Origin: Planococcus citri
Lineage: Eukaryota > Arthropoda > Insecta > Hemiptera > Pseudococcidae
NCBI RefSeq assembly: GCF_950023065.1
Contig: NC_088677.1
Location: 11,364,001 to 11,428,000, forward strand
Reading direction: 5' to 3'
DNA: 64,000 bases
Each line of letters starts with the position of its first letter. Position 1 is the first letter of the stretch. Below the pieces are notes generated by a model. That model saw only the letters and a list, made by a program, of their open reading frames with translations. It was not told the DNA's origin and ran no database searches. Positions 34,680 through 47,742 of this stretch are shown here, in pieces. A program made the translations under genes and the position numbers.

Positions 34680-35232
34680 TCGCAATTTTCAAAAAGGGGC
34701 TAAATACGATTTCAAAATCCAAGAGCCGAAATCCAATTTTGACTAAGGGGGGTCGGTATAGTATTTTGAAAAATGGACAACATGACCACATGACTGTTTG
34801 TCCAACTTGCAAATTGAAGGGACTACAAATAATTTTTAGTTTCAAAAAATCGACATGAAAAAAACTAATGGGAAAATGATTACGTCGAAAAATAAACAAA
34901 TTTTGTCAAGATCAATTTTTTTCTCACTCTGAAATTTAAAAAGTTTTCGATGCTCGACAATTTTCGATTCGTTGAAAGTTTCATTTCCACAATTTTCGAG
35001 CTTGAAAAACGTCTTAAATTTTAGAGTGAGAAGAATGAATGATCGTAATGAAATTTGTTAATTTTTTTACGTATAATTCATTTCCCCATGTATTTTTTTA
35101 TCTCGATTTCTTGAAATTGAAAATCATATTGGATTTTGGCTCTTCAACTTGTTCATCTTACGTGTTTTTTTTCACTCGCACTCGGCTATATCAGAGTCTA
35201 AAGTTTGTACCACCATTTCTCGGACGCCCAGT
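34680..35232. mobile_element. Palindromic mariner-like element B, copy 2
   Basis: The centre is near 34,975. The right end is ttgtaccaccatttctcgg followed by acgccc and a TATA context. The left end is truncated within the array. Confidence 0.5.
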
Positions 35233-36014
35233 ATAAAACTCAAAAACAAAAAGGAAAAGAATTACTTACAAACAGCATACTTAATCGAATACAAAAAAAA
35301 TTCTGTTTGATTTTTGCTTGTAGTTGACGGTTTTTTTTTTAGTAATTTTACTTATCGAATAAAACTTGAAAAATTGAAATTTTCGTCGGCATTTTGAAAA
35401 TATGCTGAAAACAGCCAAAATGTAAAGGAAACAGAGATCGTCAATTGATCAGCATATGGCCTTTACTGTAAAATTTCTAAGTTTTGGGAATTACTTCTGT
35501 TCGTTTTGTACTAAAATATTATTATTTATACCTATATCCATATCCATTCATTCAAGAAGAAAATAAAATTTTGCACACTAAGTTTGTCGGGGGGGGGGGG
35601 GTGAGATTTGTACGTGATGTAACATACCCAGCTTGGAGGAACAAATTAGAGTGATTTTCAAAATCACTTTGAAAACTCATTTTGAATTTAGTTTTTGGGT
35701 CATTCCATAACAAACGAACCTACTTTTTGATTCAGGTTCTCCGAATCTGTTCAAGAATTTTTTATAAATACTCTTCACATTTGGAAAGTGTGAACGTCGC
35801 TTTCGTTGACCCTCACCCTGCCTCGAAGCAGGTGAAGTAGAGTTGTGTTTTTTCTGAGAATTTAAAGTTTCTCATCTCGTTAGCAAACTTTGGGGTCGAA
35901 TTGCAAAGAAAGAGAGCAGTTGCAATTTTGGAAACGTTTGTAGCTTTTTAAAAAGGCAATTGAGAGTGGGGTTTAAAAGTATTCGCCTTGTATTTCGAAA
36001 GCTCAAGTCTGTTT

Positions 36015-36420
36015 AGTTCTGCATTCGGTTTTCGGTTCGGTGTTTTGTACAAGTAGAAGTATAGACCTTTGCAGTCTAATCTTTAGATTGTTAGTTTTGT
36101 CAGTTTCGTGATGTGTAAATCGTATTCGGTCTTGAGCAAGTTTTCGTTTGCTGTGCTCTTGGAGAAGTATGTTTTTTTTTGAAAATTTCATTCCTCAAAG
36201 TAAGTCATGATCAACTCGAATTCTCCTCTAGAGGATGTGACTTTTCGGTTAGCTACGCGAATTTTTCCGAGAATTTATCAGAATAATTTGTTTTATCGTA
36301 TAACGTTGCGTTCGGTTTTTCGTCAAGTTCAAACAACCAACATCCTGTGAAGACCTGGAGTCACAAGTTTTCGTCGAGTTGCAGCTTTCCAAGTATATCT
36401 TCAAGAATCTGGTATGAATT
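36015..36420 (+). pseudogene. Leader cassette plus broken first exon, copy 2
   Basis: The leader (cattcggttttcggttcggt, gatgtgtaaatcgtattcgg) is followed by the exon 1 region, but the ATG and several codons are replaced (caacatcctgtgaagacctg). The end cgtcgagttgcag and the GGTATGA donor remain. Confidence 0.45.
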
Positions 36421-38109
36421 TTAAAACGTATTTATTTGGTGATTGGGTACACTTATAATGCATTTTTTATAAACCTAAAAAATGCTGAATGTGCAAAATC
36501 GACTGTGTGTCGTTTAGAATGCCTTTCTTACAAGTGACTCTGACTATGTATATATATTTCGGATCATTTTGGGTGTTTATAATGCTGATATGACGTAATC
36601 CAGACACTTTATGCGCCCTTACTGTAAAATCTCCAAGTTTTGGGAATTCTTCTGTTCGTTTTACAATACCTACCTAAACATATCGACATCCATTTGAAGA
36701 AGAAAAAATACTTACAATTTTGTACACCGGATTTGTCTGTTTCATAGTGGTCAACCGTATTAGCACGATGGGCGGGGGGGGGGGGGGAATTGGAATGATT
36801 TTCAAAATCACTTTAGTTCTTGGATCATTCCATGTCCAATGATCCCAGTTTTTGATTTAGGTCCTCCGAATCGACTCGAGTATTGTTATATATTGTGCTC
36901 TTCACATTTGGAAAGTGTGAACATCGCTATCTTTGTCCTTGACCGCTGCTGCAATACGGAAAGATTGCTTTGTAGCTTTTTAAATGTAATTGAGAGTGAT
37001 TTTGAAAGTATTCGCCGAATCTTTCAAAATTTCGAAGTTGAACTTTTTGTGAGCATGCTCAGGTGAAATGTCGTTTCATGCGTTTTCGAGAGCATCGAAT
37101 ACGAATACCAGCGGCTCACATTTAAAAATTCGATTTCTCCATCCTTCTCTCCCGCCTCTTCATTGGCTGCTCAGATTTTTGGAAAATTGAAAAATTGCGT
37201 GATCCATACATGTTGTATTGCGTTTTTTGAGAAACAGAAAAACCGTCAATTGATTTTCATGTGTCTCTTATTGGAAAATTTCCAAGTTTTGGGAATTCCC
37301 CTGTTCGTTTTACATCGACATCCATTTGAAGAAGAAAAAATACTTACACTTTTGTCGGGATCATTCGGTGCTCTTCGGTAGTGGTTTCTTCTACAATACA
37401 ATCGCGATTTGCGGGAAAAAATAAAGTGATTTCAAAATCACTTTGAAAATTCATTTGAATTCATTTTTTGGGTGATTCCATATCGAATGAACCCTGTTTT
37501 TAAGTCTTCCGAATCTGCTGAAGAATTTTTTATAGTGCTTTTCACATTTTTGGAAAGTGTGAATATCGCTATCGTTGACCCTCATCCTCTCTTGGGACAG
37601 ATGAAGTCAAGTTGATTGTTTTTCCTAGCATGCAAGTTTCTCGTCTTGATCCTGAAATTTGTAGGGTAGATGGAAATGTTTAAAACTACCTAATTGAGAG
37701 TACATAGTTTTTAAAGTATTCGCCAAATAGTTACATTTTTCGTGATTAAATCGTTGATTGATTTTCATGTGGCCCTTACTGTAAAATCTTCAAGTTTTGG
37801 GAATTCTTCAGTTTGTTTTATACCTAAACATTAGCCTATTATATTTATGTGTCGACAATCGACATGTCGGTCGACTATCTTGTGTGAGGGGGGGGGGAGG
37901 TTAGGGTGATTTTCAAAATCACTTTGAAAATTCAATTGAAGTCAGTTCTTGGGTCATCCATGTCCAATAATTCCAGTTTTTGATTTAGGTCCTCCGAATC
38001 GACTCAAGTATTTTTATATACCATGCTCTTCACATTTGGAAGTGTAAACAAAAAATAAAAAGAATTTACTTACAAACAGCATACGCTGATAGAATGTTCA
38101 TAAAACGGC

Positions 38110-38880
38110 GATGTTAGGGACGAAACGAGGCATTTTCTATGGGGAGGGGGGGGGGGGTGGTCAACCAAAAATTTGCCGACTGATATGACAAAAAAATACC
38201 TATTTTGCCGAATAAAACAGTGAGTTTTTTATTGTGAAAAAAAATGAGAAGAAGACAATCTTGCCAATTGATATACTCAACACATGTGTGAGTATAGAAA
38301 TTTGCATGTTCATTTTTCAATTTTTAGAAGTCTCAAGCAGAATTTTTGCGTTTCGTAAAAATGAAAATATAGTTGGCCCGAGCGTAGCGAGGGCAAAAGC
38401 ATTTGAAAATTTTTATTTTTATAAGTGAACAATAATTTTTTTATGGGAGAAGGTTGATTTTTTCGGTCTAAAATGTTCAGAATTTTAATGATTTTTTTAA
38501 TAGAAATTTTAGCTCTAAAAAAGAAAAGCAAAAAGTTCCAAAACAAAGTGAGGGCGAAGCTATCAAAATTTCGTATTTCGAGAAGTAAAAAAAAACATTT
38601 TTTTTTCTATGTGAGGAGTTTATTTTTGGATTCAAACATTTTTTAAAAGTCTGAATAGTTGATTTTTAGAAACTGTGATTTTGAATAAAAAAAACAACGT
38701 GCGTGAGTGATGCGGGGGCTGAAATTTTTGAAATTCATAATTCAAGTACCTACCTATAGCATGTTAAATTATTACTTTCTTTCAAAATGTCAATTTCTTA
38801 AAAAATTTAAGAGGGTACCTCTACCTAGAACAGATATGTCCCAGGTGCAAAAATCTAGAAAGAGAACAACTGTATTAGTT
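38110..38880. repeat. Segment unrelated to the array
   Basis: Array sequence stops near 38,110 and resumes near 38,880 inside element B. The segment includes gcccgagcgtagcgagggc at about 38,376 and a related agtgagggcgaagc later. It shows no frame or terminal repeats that I can define. It is probably an inserted element. Confidence 0.35.
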
Positions 38881-39331
38881 TTTTTCTTACTCTAAAATTT
38901 GAAAAGTTTTTGAAGCCCGACAATTTTCGATTTGCTTAAACCATTATATTTGCAATTTTTGAGCTTGAAAAACGTCTGAAATTTTCGAGTAAGAAAAAAA
39001 ATGATTGTAATAAAATTTGTTTATTTTTTTTTTGGCAGTATTCATTTCCCCATAAATTTTTTTCATCGCGAATTTTTGAAATTTAAAATCATTTGTAGCC
39101 CCCTCAATTTGCAAGTTGGGCAAAAAGTCATATAATAAGCAATTTTGTTGATTTTTTAAAGTACTACCGACCCCCATGGTCGAAATTGGATTTTGGCTCT
39201 TGGATTTTGAAAACGTATTTCGCCCCTTCGATTTTCAAAGTAGGCAACTTGTTTATCTTACGTGTTTTTTTCCACTCGTACTCGGTTATATCCGAGTGTA
39301 AAGTTTCTACCACCATTTTTCGGACGCCCTG
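38880..39331. mobile_element. Palindromic mariner-like element B, copy 3
   Basis: The hairpin centre is near 38,945 and the right end (cggacgccctg followed by TA at 39,332) is intact. The left arm is mostly lost. Confidence 0.5.
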
Positions 39332-40019
39332 TATAAAACACAAAAACAAAGGAAAAGAATTACTTACAAACAGCACACTGTACCTATCGAATCTACTGAA
39401 AACGGCCAAAATGAGTAAAGGAAACAGAAAATCGTCGATTGATTTTCATATGGCCTTTACTGTAAAATTTCTACGTTTTGGGAATCATTCTGTTCGTTTT
39501 GTACCAAAGAACTATTATTAATGCATACCTACATTGATATTCGTTTCAAGAAGAAAAAAATACTCAAAATTTTGTACACTGAATTTGTTCGGGGGGGGGG
39601 GGGGTCATGTGATTTGTACGTGATGCAAACACTTACTCAGCTTGGAGGAAAAAATTTGAGTGAGTTTCAAAATCATTTTGAAAACTCATTTTGAATTTAG
39701 TTTTTGGATCATTCCATATTGAACGAACCCAATTTTTGATTCAGGTACTCCGAGTCTGCTCAAGAATTTCTTATAAATGCTCTTCACATTTGGAAAGTGT
39801 GGACGTCGCTTTCGTTGACCCTCACCCTGCCTTGAAGCAGGTGAAGTAGAGTTGTGTTTTTTCCGAGCATTTAAAGTTTCTCATCTCGATACCAAACTTT
39901 TGAGGTTAGAATTGCGATGAAAGAGAGCTGTTGCAATTTGGAAACGTTTGTAGCTTTTTAAAAAGGCAATTGAGAGTGGGTTTAAAAGTATTCGCCTCGT
40001 ATTTCGAAAGCTCAAGTCT

Positions 40020-40165
40020 GTTTAGTGTTCTGCATTCGGTTTTCGGTTCGGTGTTTAGTACAAGTAGAAGTATAGACCTTCGCAGTCTAATCTTTAGATT
40101 GTTAGGTATAATTTCGTGATGTGTAAATCGTATTCGGTCTTCAGCTAGTTTTCGTTTGCTGTAAC
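40020..40165 (+). promoter_or_regulatory. Leader cassette, truncated copy 3
   Basis: The cassette from tgcattcggttttcgg to ttttcgtttgctgt is present. The remainder and the first exon are missing. Confidence 0.35.
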
Positions 40166-42164
40166 ATACATACTTACTGTTTAAAAACGAAGTTGTTCAG
40201 GGTGTCAGACAAATATTTCAAAATGAAAAAGTAGGACTTGGGTAGGACATTTAGCAGGTGATTTACATGCAAAATCGACAATGTGTGGTTTGGAACGCAT
40301 GTACATATAATCAGAATACCATAGTATGGTTTTATTTTCATTATTTTCCAATTAGGCTGTGTAAAACACACAAAAAAATCGAGAATTACTTACTTATAAT
40401 GACTGTGAAAATGACATATACTGACAAATTTTATGAACTTTTTGTGAGCTTGCTCAGTTGTTGAAAGTTTGCCAAAATTTAGAGTCATTATCCGAGAATT
40501 TGAAGAATAATCCGGGAATGCAGTGGAGTAGAAGAGGGGGGAGTTCAAAGCTCAAAATTTCGATCATCAGACGTATTTTTTTTTAAAAAAAAGGTTGAAT
40601 ATCGTATGAAATGTCGTTTCATACATTTTCGAGAACATCGAATATGAATACCAGTAAATTTTTTCAAATTTGATTTCTCCATCCTTCTCGGACCGCCTCT
40701 TCATTGGCTTGTGCTCAGATTTTTAGAAAATTGAAAAATTCCATGATACGTGTTGTATTGGGTTTTTTGGGAAATAGAAAATCGTCAATTAATTTTCATG
40801 CGGCGTTTGTGGCCCTTATTGTAAAATTTTCAAGTTTAGGGAATTCCCCTGTTCGTTTTACATCGACATCCATTTGAAGAAGAAAAAATGCTTACAATTT
40901 TGTGGACTAAACTTGTCGGGATAGTCCTAGTGCTCTTGCGAATTGCGACATCACTTTGAAAATTATTCGTTTGGATTCATTTTTGGGTGATTCCAGATTA
41001 TCGAATGAACCCAGTTTTCAAGTCTTCCAAATCTGCAGAAGAATTTTCATAATATGCTTTTTGCATTTGGAAAGTGTGAATATCGCTAACAAAATGATAA
41101 AGTAGGACTTGGGTAGACTTTCAGCAGGTGATTTTGCACATAAAATAATAGATACTTACCAATGCATTCAGAAAACCTGAAATATGTTGTTTATAATGCA
41201 TTTTTTTATAAGCCAAAAAAAAGGTAAATAACTTATGCAAAATCTACATTGTGTCGTTGGAATGCATGTTTTAATCTGAATACCGTAGCATGTTTTTTTT
41301 CCATTATTTTCCAATTAACTAGGTTTGTATAAAAGACAGAAAAAAAAACAAGGATTACTTACTTACAATGACTGTGAAAATGACAGATGTTGATACATTG
41401 CATCATGAAAAGTTCAAAGTTGAACTTTTTGTGAGCTTGCTCAGTTGTTGAAAGTTTGCCAAAATTTAGAGTCATTATCCGAGAATTTGAAGAAGAATCC
41501 AGGAAGGTGGGGGAGGAGAAGGGGGGTCAAACCCTCAAAATTTCGATCAACATACGTATTTTAAAAAAAGGTTGAATATCGTGTGAAATGTCGTTTCATA
41601 CGTTTTCGAGAGCATCGAATACGAATACCAGTCAATTTTTTTCAATTTGATTTCTCCATCCTTCTCTCCCGCCTCTTCATTGGCTGCTCAGATTTTTGTA
41701 AAATTGAAAAAACCGTCGATTCATTTTTCATGTGGCTCTTATTGTAAAATTTTCAAGTTTAGGGAATCCATTTGAAGAAGAAAAAATACTTACAATTTGG
41801 TACACTAAATTTGTCGGGATAATTCTCTCGCTCATATTTTGAAATCACTTTGAAAATTCATTTGAATTCATTTTTTGGGTGATTCCATATCGAATGAACA
41901 CAGTTTTCAAGTCTTCCGAATCTGCTGAAGAATTTTTTGTATGCTTTTCACATTTGGAAAGTGTGAATATCGATATCGTTGACCCTCATCCTCCCTTGGG
42001 ACAGGTGAAGTGAAGTTGAGTTTTTTTCCCTGTCATTCAATTGTTTCTTGTCTTGATACCCAACTTTAGAGTAGATGGAAAAGTTTAAAAGTGCATACCT
42101 AATTTGAGAGTAGTTTTAAAAGTATTCGCCAAATACATACCTACTTACATATTTCGTGATTTTG

Positions 42165-42430
42165 ATCCGTTGTCTTGGTATTCCCAGCTTTTTTTTACGG
42201 TATCTGGTTGAATTTTATCGTTGATTTTTTTAAATATCGCGAAAGATATATTTTCAACTGTCATAACATTGAAATATTGAATCATTTTGTGACGTTTCGT
42301 CCATTTCAGCGATAAAGAGATACATTTTCGAATTTTTTTTTTGCAGAGAAATTGAATGTGTCTTATTTCGATGCATTTTTTTCTGCCTTCATTATCATTA
42401 CTAAATGTAAAATCTCGAATTATTCACGTA
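42165..42430. other. Array break, unrelated AT-rich stretch
   Basis: The array order is interrupted. A plus-strand TTTTTTTGCAG site near 42,346 is followed by gagaaattgaatgtg. Similar acceptor-like sites occur near 44,553, 57,736 and 61,701, all without a clear conserved frame. Confidence 0.3.
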
Positions 42431-43234
42431 AAATAATATTTATTCAAGAAGCCTGAAATATGTAGTTCTTGATGCATTTTTTAATAAGCTGAAAAATACC
42501 ACGGACGCTCTGTATAAAACACAAAAACAAAAAGGAGAAGAATTACTTACAAGCAGCATCTGATACTTAATCGAATATAAAACAATTGAATGTATTCGTA
42601 GTTGGAATTGTTTTTTTAGTCATTTTGCCTATCGAATAAAACTTAAAAAATTGAAATTTTGGTCGGCATTTTGAAAATATACCTACTGAAAACGGCCAAA
42701 ATGAGTAAAGGAAACAGAAAATCGTCAATTGATTTTCATATGGCCTTTACATTAAAATTTCCAAGTTTTGGGAATTATTCTGTTCGTTTTGTACCAAAAC
42801 ATTATTATTTATACCTCAATTTCAAGAAGAAAAAATACTTGAAATTTTATACACTGAATTTGTCGGGGGGGGGGGGTCATGAAATTTATATCTACGTGAT
42901 GTAACATACTCAGCTTTTGGAGGAAAAAATTAGAGTGATTTTCAAAATCACTTTGAATACTCATTTTGAATTTAGTTTTTGGATCATTCCATAAATGCTC
43001 TTCACATTTGGAAAGTGTGAACGTCGCTTTCGTTGACCCTCGCCCTCCCTTGAAGCAGGTGAAGTAGAGCTGTGTTTTTTTTTCGAGCATTTAAAGTTTC
43101 TCATCTCGATACCAAACTTTGGGGTAGAATTGCAAAGAAATAGAGCTGTTGCAATTTCGAAACGTTTGTAGCTTTTCAAAAAGGCAATTGAGAGTGGGTT
43201 TAAAAGTATTCGCCTTGTATTTCGAAAGCTCTAG

Positions 43235-43557
43235 TCTGTTTAGTTCTGCATTCGGTTTTCGGTTCGGTGTTTAGTACAAGTCGAAGTATAGACCTTTGCA
43301 ATCTAATCGTTAGATCATTAATTTCGTGATGTGTAAATCGTATTCGGTCTTCAGCTAGGTAGTTTTCGTTTGCTGTGTTCTTCGAGAACTATGTTTTTTT
43401 TTGTGTTTTTTTTTTGAAAATTTCATTCCTTAAAGTAAGTCATGATCAACTCGAGTGCTCGCGAGAGGGTGTGACTTTCGATCAGCTTTGAAAATTTTTC
43501 CGAGAATTTATCCGAATAATTTTTTTCGTCGAATAACGTTGCATTCGGTTTCTCGTC
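43235..43557 (+). promoter_or_regulatory. Promoter/5' leader-like cassette, copy 4
   Basis: This is collinear with 26,225-26,546 and stands directly before an intact ATG exon. It is the only repeat of the cassette besides copy 1 that keeps the start codon. Confidence 0.35.
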
Positions 43558-43635
43558 ATGTTGCAAGATGCTGCCAAGACCTGGAGTCTCAAGTTTTCGT
43601 CGAGTTGCAGTTTTCCGAGTATCTTCAATAATCCG
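43558..43635 (+). CDS. Second intact copy of exon 1 (26-codon)
   Basis: This encodes the same 26 residues as 26,547-26,624 (MLQDAAKTWSLKFSSS ... NNP), with one silent difference (CCA to CCG) and the same CCG|GTATGA donor. Downstream the matching second exon is not seen; after about 15 bases the sequence joins the array. It may be a duplicated first exon or a truncated gene. Confidence 0.38.
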
Positions 43636-44863
43636 GTATGAATTTTAAAACAAATGCTGAATGTGCAAAATCGACTTTGTGTCGTTTGGAATGCATGTTA
43701 AACCCAGCTAGAATACCATAGTATGGTTTTATAAAACACTCAAAAAAAAAAAAAATAAAAACAAGAAGAATTACTTACTTACAATACTTACAAGTGACTA
43801 TGTATTTATTTTATTTGGTGGTCTATCCCGTATGTTGTGGGGGGGGGGGGATTAGAGTGATTTTCAAAATCACTTTAGTTCTTGGATCATCCCATGTCCA
43901 ATATGATCCCAGTTTTTGATTTAGGTCCGTCCCCGAATCGACTCGAGTATTTTTATATATTGTACTCTTCACATTTGGAAAGTGTGAACATCGCTGCTGC
44001 AATACGGAAAAATTGGTTTGTAGCTTTGTAAATGTAATTGAGAGTGATTTTGAAAGTATTCGCCGAATCTTTCAAAATTTCGAAGTTGAATCTTTTGTGA
44101 GCCTGCTCAGTCTTTGAAAGTTTGCCAAATTTTAGATTCATGATTCGACAATTCGAATAAGAATCCAGGAAGCGTGCATTGCATTATTATATTATATTTA
44201 TTCACAACCATGAACGTTTTTTGACGCAATTCCCATAACGTGAGGGATGGAGGCTTGAAGAGGGGGGGGAGCCTCCAAATTTTGGCCAATGTAGAAAAAT
44301 GTTGAATATCGTGTGAAATGTCGTTTCATACGTTTTCGAGAGCATTGAGTACGAATACTTGCTCATTTTTCAAAATTCAACTTCTCCGTCTTCCTCTCCA
44401 CTTGTTCATTGACTCCTCAAATTTTTGGAATTTTTTATTTTTATTTTTTATTTGGTTTATATTTTTTTTTGCCTTTGAGATATTTAATCATTTTGTGAAG
44501 TTTCGTCCATCTCTGCGATAAATTGATAAATTTTCGAGATTTTCTTTTTGCAGAAAAATTAGATGTGTCTTTTTCCGATGCATTTTTTTCTGCTCCCATT
44601 AGCATTACGAGATGTAAAATCTCGAATTATTATGTATATAAAATAATAGATAATATGCATTCAGAATGTCGTTTATAATGCATTTTTTTATAACCCCCTC
44701 CCCCTCCTTTCACCAAAATGATGAATGTGCAAAATCCACTTTGTGCCATTTGGAATGCATGTTTTAACCAGAATACCATAGTATATGGTTTTACGTATTT
44801 TCATCATTTTTTAATTAGGGTAAAGAAAACACACAAAAAAACAAGAATTACCTACTTACTTAC

Positions 44864-44941
44864 AAATGACTGTTCTCGGACGATAAGAGCATAAAATGTT
44901 TTGTGATCGCTTTTCAAGAAAAGTGAGTCTTCAAAATTCCC
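44864..44941 (-). CDS. Exon-like frame ending at GTAAGT
   Basis: After a TGA at 44,942-44,944 the minus strand is open for 26 codons (NFEDSLFLKSDHKTF, YALIVREQSF) to a GTAAGTAAG donor. The NFEDS(L/F)FLKSD start is shared with 62,411-62,476. It could be a coding relic of the array; no acceptor is evident. Confidence 0.3.
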
Positions 44942-45899
44942 TCAATCCTGTTCGAAGTGTGCCTTGATGGAAAAATATTTTCCACTTTTCCACTATGATA
45001 ATACGTAGGTATGTACATGTTAAAGGAAACAGAAAATCGTTAATTGATTTTTATGTGGACCTAATTGTGAAATTTCTAAGTTTTGGAAATTCTCCAGTTC
45101 GTTTTATACAAAAAACGTCATTATTTATATAAATCGATAACGCTTCTACTTGAAGAAGAAAAAATACTTACAATTTCGCACACTAAATTAGTCGGTACAA
45201 TGCAGTACGTTTTTGAGCTTTCTTAACGTGATTTTAGTCGGCGGTGGTGGGGGGAATTCGAGAAAATTTTCAAAATCACTTTGAAAACTCATTTCGAATT
45301 CATTTTTTGGGTCATTTCATGTCAAATGAACCCAATTTTTGATTTTATTCCTCCGAATCTGCTGAAGAATTTTTTATACTCTCTTCACTTTTGGAAAGTG
45401 AGAACATGGCTATCGTTGAACCTCACCCTGTTGTGTTTATTCCTATAGCATTTAAAGTTTCTCGTATTGGTACCCAACTTTGGGGTACAATTGCAAAGAA
45501 GGAGAGCTGCTGCAATTTGGAAATATTCGTAGCTTTTTAAAAAGGAAATTGAGAGTAGTTTTGAAAGTATTCGCCAAATAAGTATTTCAAAAGTTCAAAG
45601 GTGAACTTTTTGTGAGCCTCCTAGGTTGTTGAAAGTTCGTTGAATTTTTGGAGTCATGATTCAAGAATTTGAAGAAGAATCTAGGAAGCGTACATTTTTA
45701 TGGTAATTTAAAACGATGACCTTTTTGTGATGCAATTCTCATAAGCCCGAAAAGTAGATGGAGGGGAGGGGGTGTGTCAAATCTTCAAAATTTCGGTCAA
45801 CATACGTTTTAAAAGAAATGTCGTTTCATACGTTTTCGAGAGCCTTGGATAGAAGCTCATTTTTAAAATTTGACTTCTTCATCCTCCTCTCCCACCTCA

Positions 45900-46640
45900 G
45901 TTAAACTCAGAATTTGACCCAAAATAGCTCAATTTTGAATGTTACAGGAAAAATCAAATGAAAAATTATCGAATACTTGCTAGTGTGTTTCAAAATGTAA
46001 ATTCTTCAAATTATTTGAAAAAATGCTGTGAAAAAAAAGGTTTAAAATTACGAATATACAGGGAGCCTAATTCAACTTTTTCATCGAGATTATAGAATAT
46101 ATACCTTAAAAAGTTACGTTTGGCGCAAATCGCAGATATCTAGTTTTCTAAGGGTTCCCAAAATATCGAAATTGCGAAAAATTGGAAAATTGGATTTTTG
46201 AGTACCAGCGCAAAATTTTATTGAGCTCAAAATTTGGTAAGATGAACGTCTTTCAGATACTAATTATCTGTAAAAAGCTTTTTAGCGAGGCTCAAAGGGG
46301 TAGGTCCAAAATGGTGGTTCCAAAATTTTCAAAAAATCAAAACCCCCCAAGTTCTGCCACCGAGAGTCAAAAATAAAAAAATCATCTCGCATGACGTTTA
46401 TCAGGTTCAAGCAGATATATCTTACGCTAAAAAAGTTTTTGAAAATAATACTCATTGTCAGTGGTTCCTAAAATTACTTCTTTATTCACAACTTTGGGAA
46501 CCCCTGGAGCCCAAAAAGTGGTCGTTTTGGGTCAACTAACCACGGATTCGTATTTGGTATATTTTTATTACAACATTTTAAGAGTGGTCGAGTCGATAAC
46601 TGTCCGGGCCCAAAAAATGGCCTGATCGATACTCCTCCTT
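45900..46640. repeat. Segment unrelated to the array
   Basis: This contains no array landmarks. It has G/C-richer pieces (tccaaaatggtggttcc, cccctggagcccaaaaag) and a tacaggga at 46,058 that might be an element end. No frame or inverted repeat could be assigned. Confidence 0.35.
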
Positions 46641-46959
46641 TGTACATACCTATTTCAAAAGTTCGAAGTTGAACTCCTAAAATACGTCGTTTATAATGCA
46701 TTTTAATATTACCCGAAAAATGCAAAATTTATGCAAAATCAGCAATGTATCGTTGGAATGCATGCGTTTTAACTCGGAATACCCTGTTATGGTCCCCCCC
46801 CCCATTATATTATTCCAATTACCTATACGTTCTTTAAAACGCAAAAGAAAGAGAAAAATTACTTACAAATACCATTATCAAATAACAATTTATTCTTGAT
46901 GAATAGATTGAATCGCCTTGAAAAAGATAGATGCGAAAATTAATAGGTACTGCGTTAAA

Positions 46960-47345
46960 AAACGAACAAATGTTGATTTTTTTCTCACTCTAAAATTTAA
47001 AAAGTTTTTGAAGCTCAACAATTTCCGATTTGCTAAAAGTTTCATTAAATTTACAATTTTCGAGCTTCAAAAACTTTTTAAATTTTATAGTAAGGAAGAA
47101 AAATGACCGTAATAAAATTTGTTCATTTTTTTACGTTGAATTTATTTTCCCATGCAGGAGTTTTTTTTCATCGCGAATTTTGAAATTGAAATTAATTTGC
47201 AGCCATTTCAATTTTCAAATTGGGCTAAAAGTCATATTAGGTAATTTTGTTGATTTTTCAAAGTATGTGCTACCGACCCCCATGATCGAAATTGGATTTC
47301 GTCTGTTCGATTTCGAAAACGTATTTTGCCCCTTCGATATTCGAA
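46960..47345. mobile_element. Palindromic mariner-like element B, copy 4 (truncated)
   Basis: The hairpin centre is near 47,040. The right arm includes taccgacccccatgatcg. Both ends are missing. Confidence 0.45.
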
Positions 47346-47742
47346 ATAGGTAACTTGTTATTTTACGTTTTTTTACTCGTACAGTATCATTTATTATAGG
47401 TACCTACTTCGATATCCATATTCTGAAGAAGAAAAACCACTTACAATTTTGTACGTTGAATTTGTCGGAATTATCCGGGAATTTTTCGAGTTTTTGCGCG
47501 AACCGCGAAAAAACTCTATTGTATAACTACTTTTTCATTGACGTCGTCGTCGTCGTACTTCCGTCAATAATACATATTATCCAATCAGTGAGTAGTATTT
47601 CAGCTATAAGCCAATCAGCAAGTGGATTTTTAAAATGCTAAGCAATATGCAAAAATAATCGGCTACGTTTATGTTTTTTTCTAAATTCTGAATTAAATTC
47701 AAAATTTTATTGTTGATAATATTGATATGATTTCATCATATA

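Noticed and set aside
39186..39521. 111-codon plus-strand frame
   Set aside because: It spans the end of element B and array repeat, and homologous copies have stops at different places.
44553..44650. Plus-strand exon after TTTTTGCAG (EKLDVSFSDAFFSA); relatives at 42,346, 57,736 and 61,701
   Set aside because: A good acceptor and partly conserved frame, but the frame stops at different points, and two of the copies overlap the better-supported minus-strand terminal exon region.
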